DNA of 64,000 bases from contig NZ_PPTH01000011.1 of the NCBI RefSeq assembly GCF_002954225.1, positions 151,446 through 215,445 of the forward strand. The letters are read 5' to 3'. Source of the stretch: Arthrobacter ruber (GTDB lineage: Bacteria > Actinomycetota > Actinomycetes > Actinomycetales > Micrococcaceae). Positions 63,046 to 64,000 of the stretch are shown piece after piece. How positions within the stretch are numbered: the stretch's first letter is position 1; every line of letters starts with the position of its first letter. The notes below the pieces were generated by a model that did not search any database, was not told the DNA's origin, and saw only the letters and a list, made by a program, of their open reading frames with translations. Both the position numbers and the translations under genes were made by a program.

Positions 63046-64000
63046 CTAGAGGCCCACCGATGCCAGCAGGTGCCCGACCTCCTGGCGTCCGAGCACGCGG
63101 ATGCTGCCCTGGCGCTGGTCCCCGATGCGGATGGGGCCCACCTGGGTGCGCACCAGGCGCTCGACCGGATGGCCGACGGCGTCGAACAGGCGCCGGACCA
63201 CGCGGTTGCGTCCGGAGTGCAGCACCACCTCGACGAGGATGTGCCCGGGCGTCGAGTCGACGAGCTTGAAGGAGTCCACCTGGGCGAGGCCGTCCTCGAG
63301 CTCGATGCCCTCCTTCATCTGGGCGCCGACGCCCTGCGCCATGGGCCCGCGGACCTGCACGAGGTAGGTCTTCGGCACCTCGTAGGACGGGTGCGTGAGC
63401 CGGTTGGTCAGTTCACCGTCGTTCGTGAGCAGGAGCAGGCCCTCCGTCTCGGCGTCGAGCCGTCCCACGTGGAAGAGCCGCTCACTCTTGTCCTTGTTCT
63501 TGAGGAAGTCGCTGATGCACCGCCGCCCCTCCGGGTCCTCCATCGTGGAGACGACGCCGCGCGGCTTGTTGAAGACGTAGTACTTCAGGTGCTCGTTGAG
63601 CTGGAGCCGGATGCCGTCCACATGGATGGCCACCTGCTCGGGGTCCACCCGGACGCCGAGTTCGGTGACGATGTTCCCGTCCACCTCCACGCGTCCGTCG
63701 AGGATCATCTCCTCGCACACGCGGCGGGAGGCGACACCGGCGAGCGCCATGATCTTCTGCAGGCGCACGCCCTCGGGGTTGTGGACGTCGATCTCGTCGG
63801 CCGGGCGGCCGGCACGCTTGGGCTTCGGTGCGCGCACCGGGCCGAGGTCCTGGCCGAACCGCTCACGCCCGAAGGCCTTGGCACCCGGCGGCTTCGGGCG
63901 TCCGCCCTGCCCGCCGGAGCGCGCTCCCGGCGCTGCACCGGGCCGGCCGGGCTTGCTGCCGGCGCGCCCGCCGGTCTTGGCACCGAACCGGCCGGCCGGT
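63046..64000 (-). CDS. RsuA/RluB family pseudouridine synthase, N terminus cut by window edge
   Basis: Modifies a uridine in rRNA (RluB-type, 23S rRNA helix 90 in relatives). The visible 318 codons remain open at the window end. The catalytic part has an S4 domain (RLQKIMALAGVASRRVCEEM), NKPRGVVSTM, the catalytic aspartate in VGRLDAETEGLLLLTNDGEL, and LHSGRNRVVRRLFDAVGHPV. Before it lies a basic, glycine-proline-rich stretch (RFGAKTGGRAGSKPGRPGAA and further), at least 55 residues, probably an RNA-binding tail. It heads the visible part of the tyrA-cmk-der operon. Confidence 0.92.
   Translation of the reverse strand, partial: PAGRFGAKTGGRAGSKPGRPGAAPGARSGGQGGRPKPPGAKAFGRERFGQDLGPVRAPKPKRAGRPADEIDVHNPEGVRLQKIMALAGVASRRVCEEMILDGRVEVDGNIVTELGVRVDPEQVAIHVDGIRLQLNEHLKYYVFNKPRGVVSTMEDPEGRRCISDFLKNKDKSERLFHVGRLDAETEGLLLLTNDGELTNRLTHPSYEVPKTYLVQVRGPMAQGVGAQMKEGIELEDGLAQVDSFKLVDSTPGHILVEVVLHSGRNRVVRRLFDAVGHPVERLVRTQVGPIRIGDQRQGSIRVLGRQEVGHLLASVGL

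Overview
The window is ordinary core chromosome of a very high-GC Gram-positive actinobacterium, most likely Arthrobacter or a close relative in the Micrococcaceae. The evidence is the gene content: mycothione reductase, GarA, FtsR, a class II DAHP synthase, polyphosphate glucokinase, a division and cell-wall (dcw) cluster without ftsA, and gene orders shared with Mycobacterium. MurE also appears to be of the L-lysine-adding type. I find 55 protein genes (two cut by the window edges) and one tRNA. I see no insertion sequence, prophage, CRISPR array or resistance island.

Layout. 1-9.2 kb: glnE and glnA2 (nitrogen), panB, a 53-residue protein, map, ppgK, nrdR, hisD, a membrane protein and a flavin reductase. 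9.2-14.4 kb: dnaE, an RluD-type pseudouridine synthase and lspA. 14.6-34.3 kb: the dcw cluster on the minus strand, read in the order mraZ, rsmH, ftsL, ftsI, murE, murF, mraY, murD, ftsW, murG, murC, ftsQ, ftsZ, pgeF, yggS, sepF, yggT, divIVA. Most junctions from mraY to ftsQ overlap by 1-4 nt, so translation is probably coupled. 34.6-44.7 kb: a DUF3040 protein, dinB, then a block matching the M. tuberculosis idsA2-Rv2175c-pknL-aroG-acyltransferase order, with a LysM/transglycosylase gene inserted before the PASTA kinase. 45-55 kb: a small membrane protein, a ROK glucokinase, an acyl-CoA synthetase, mycothione reductase, a MinD-like ATPase and pyruvate carboxylase. 55.3-64 kb: a ParA-like ATPase, the gcvH-garA-ftsR-bifunctional nuclease-merR operon, tRNA-Pro(GGG), and a rluB-tyrA-cmk-der operon.

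How it works together. The central 20 kb makes the lipid-linked peptidoglycan precursor (MurC-F, MraY, MurG) and the machine that polymerises it at the septum (FtsW, FtsI, FtsL, FtsQ, FtsZ, SepF), with DivIVA for polar growth. LspA, the LysM hydrolase and the PASTA kinase also act at the envelope. Central metabolism is represented by two glucokinases, pyruvate carboxylase, GarA (a switch in 2-oxoglutarate use) and aromatic amino acid synthesis (AroG, TyrA).

Regulation visible in the sequence. At least ten genes start directly 6-7 nt after a TAnnnT -10 box, which predicts leaderless mRNAs. nrdR has two half-conserved palindromes 32 bp apart that straddle its -35 box, as expected for NrdR autorepression. 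mraZ has three 10-bp-phased MraZ boxes. Several intrinsic terminators are clear. I found no undescribed system; the best leads are these regulatory arrangements and a few unusual protein extensions.
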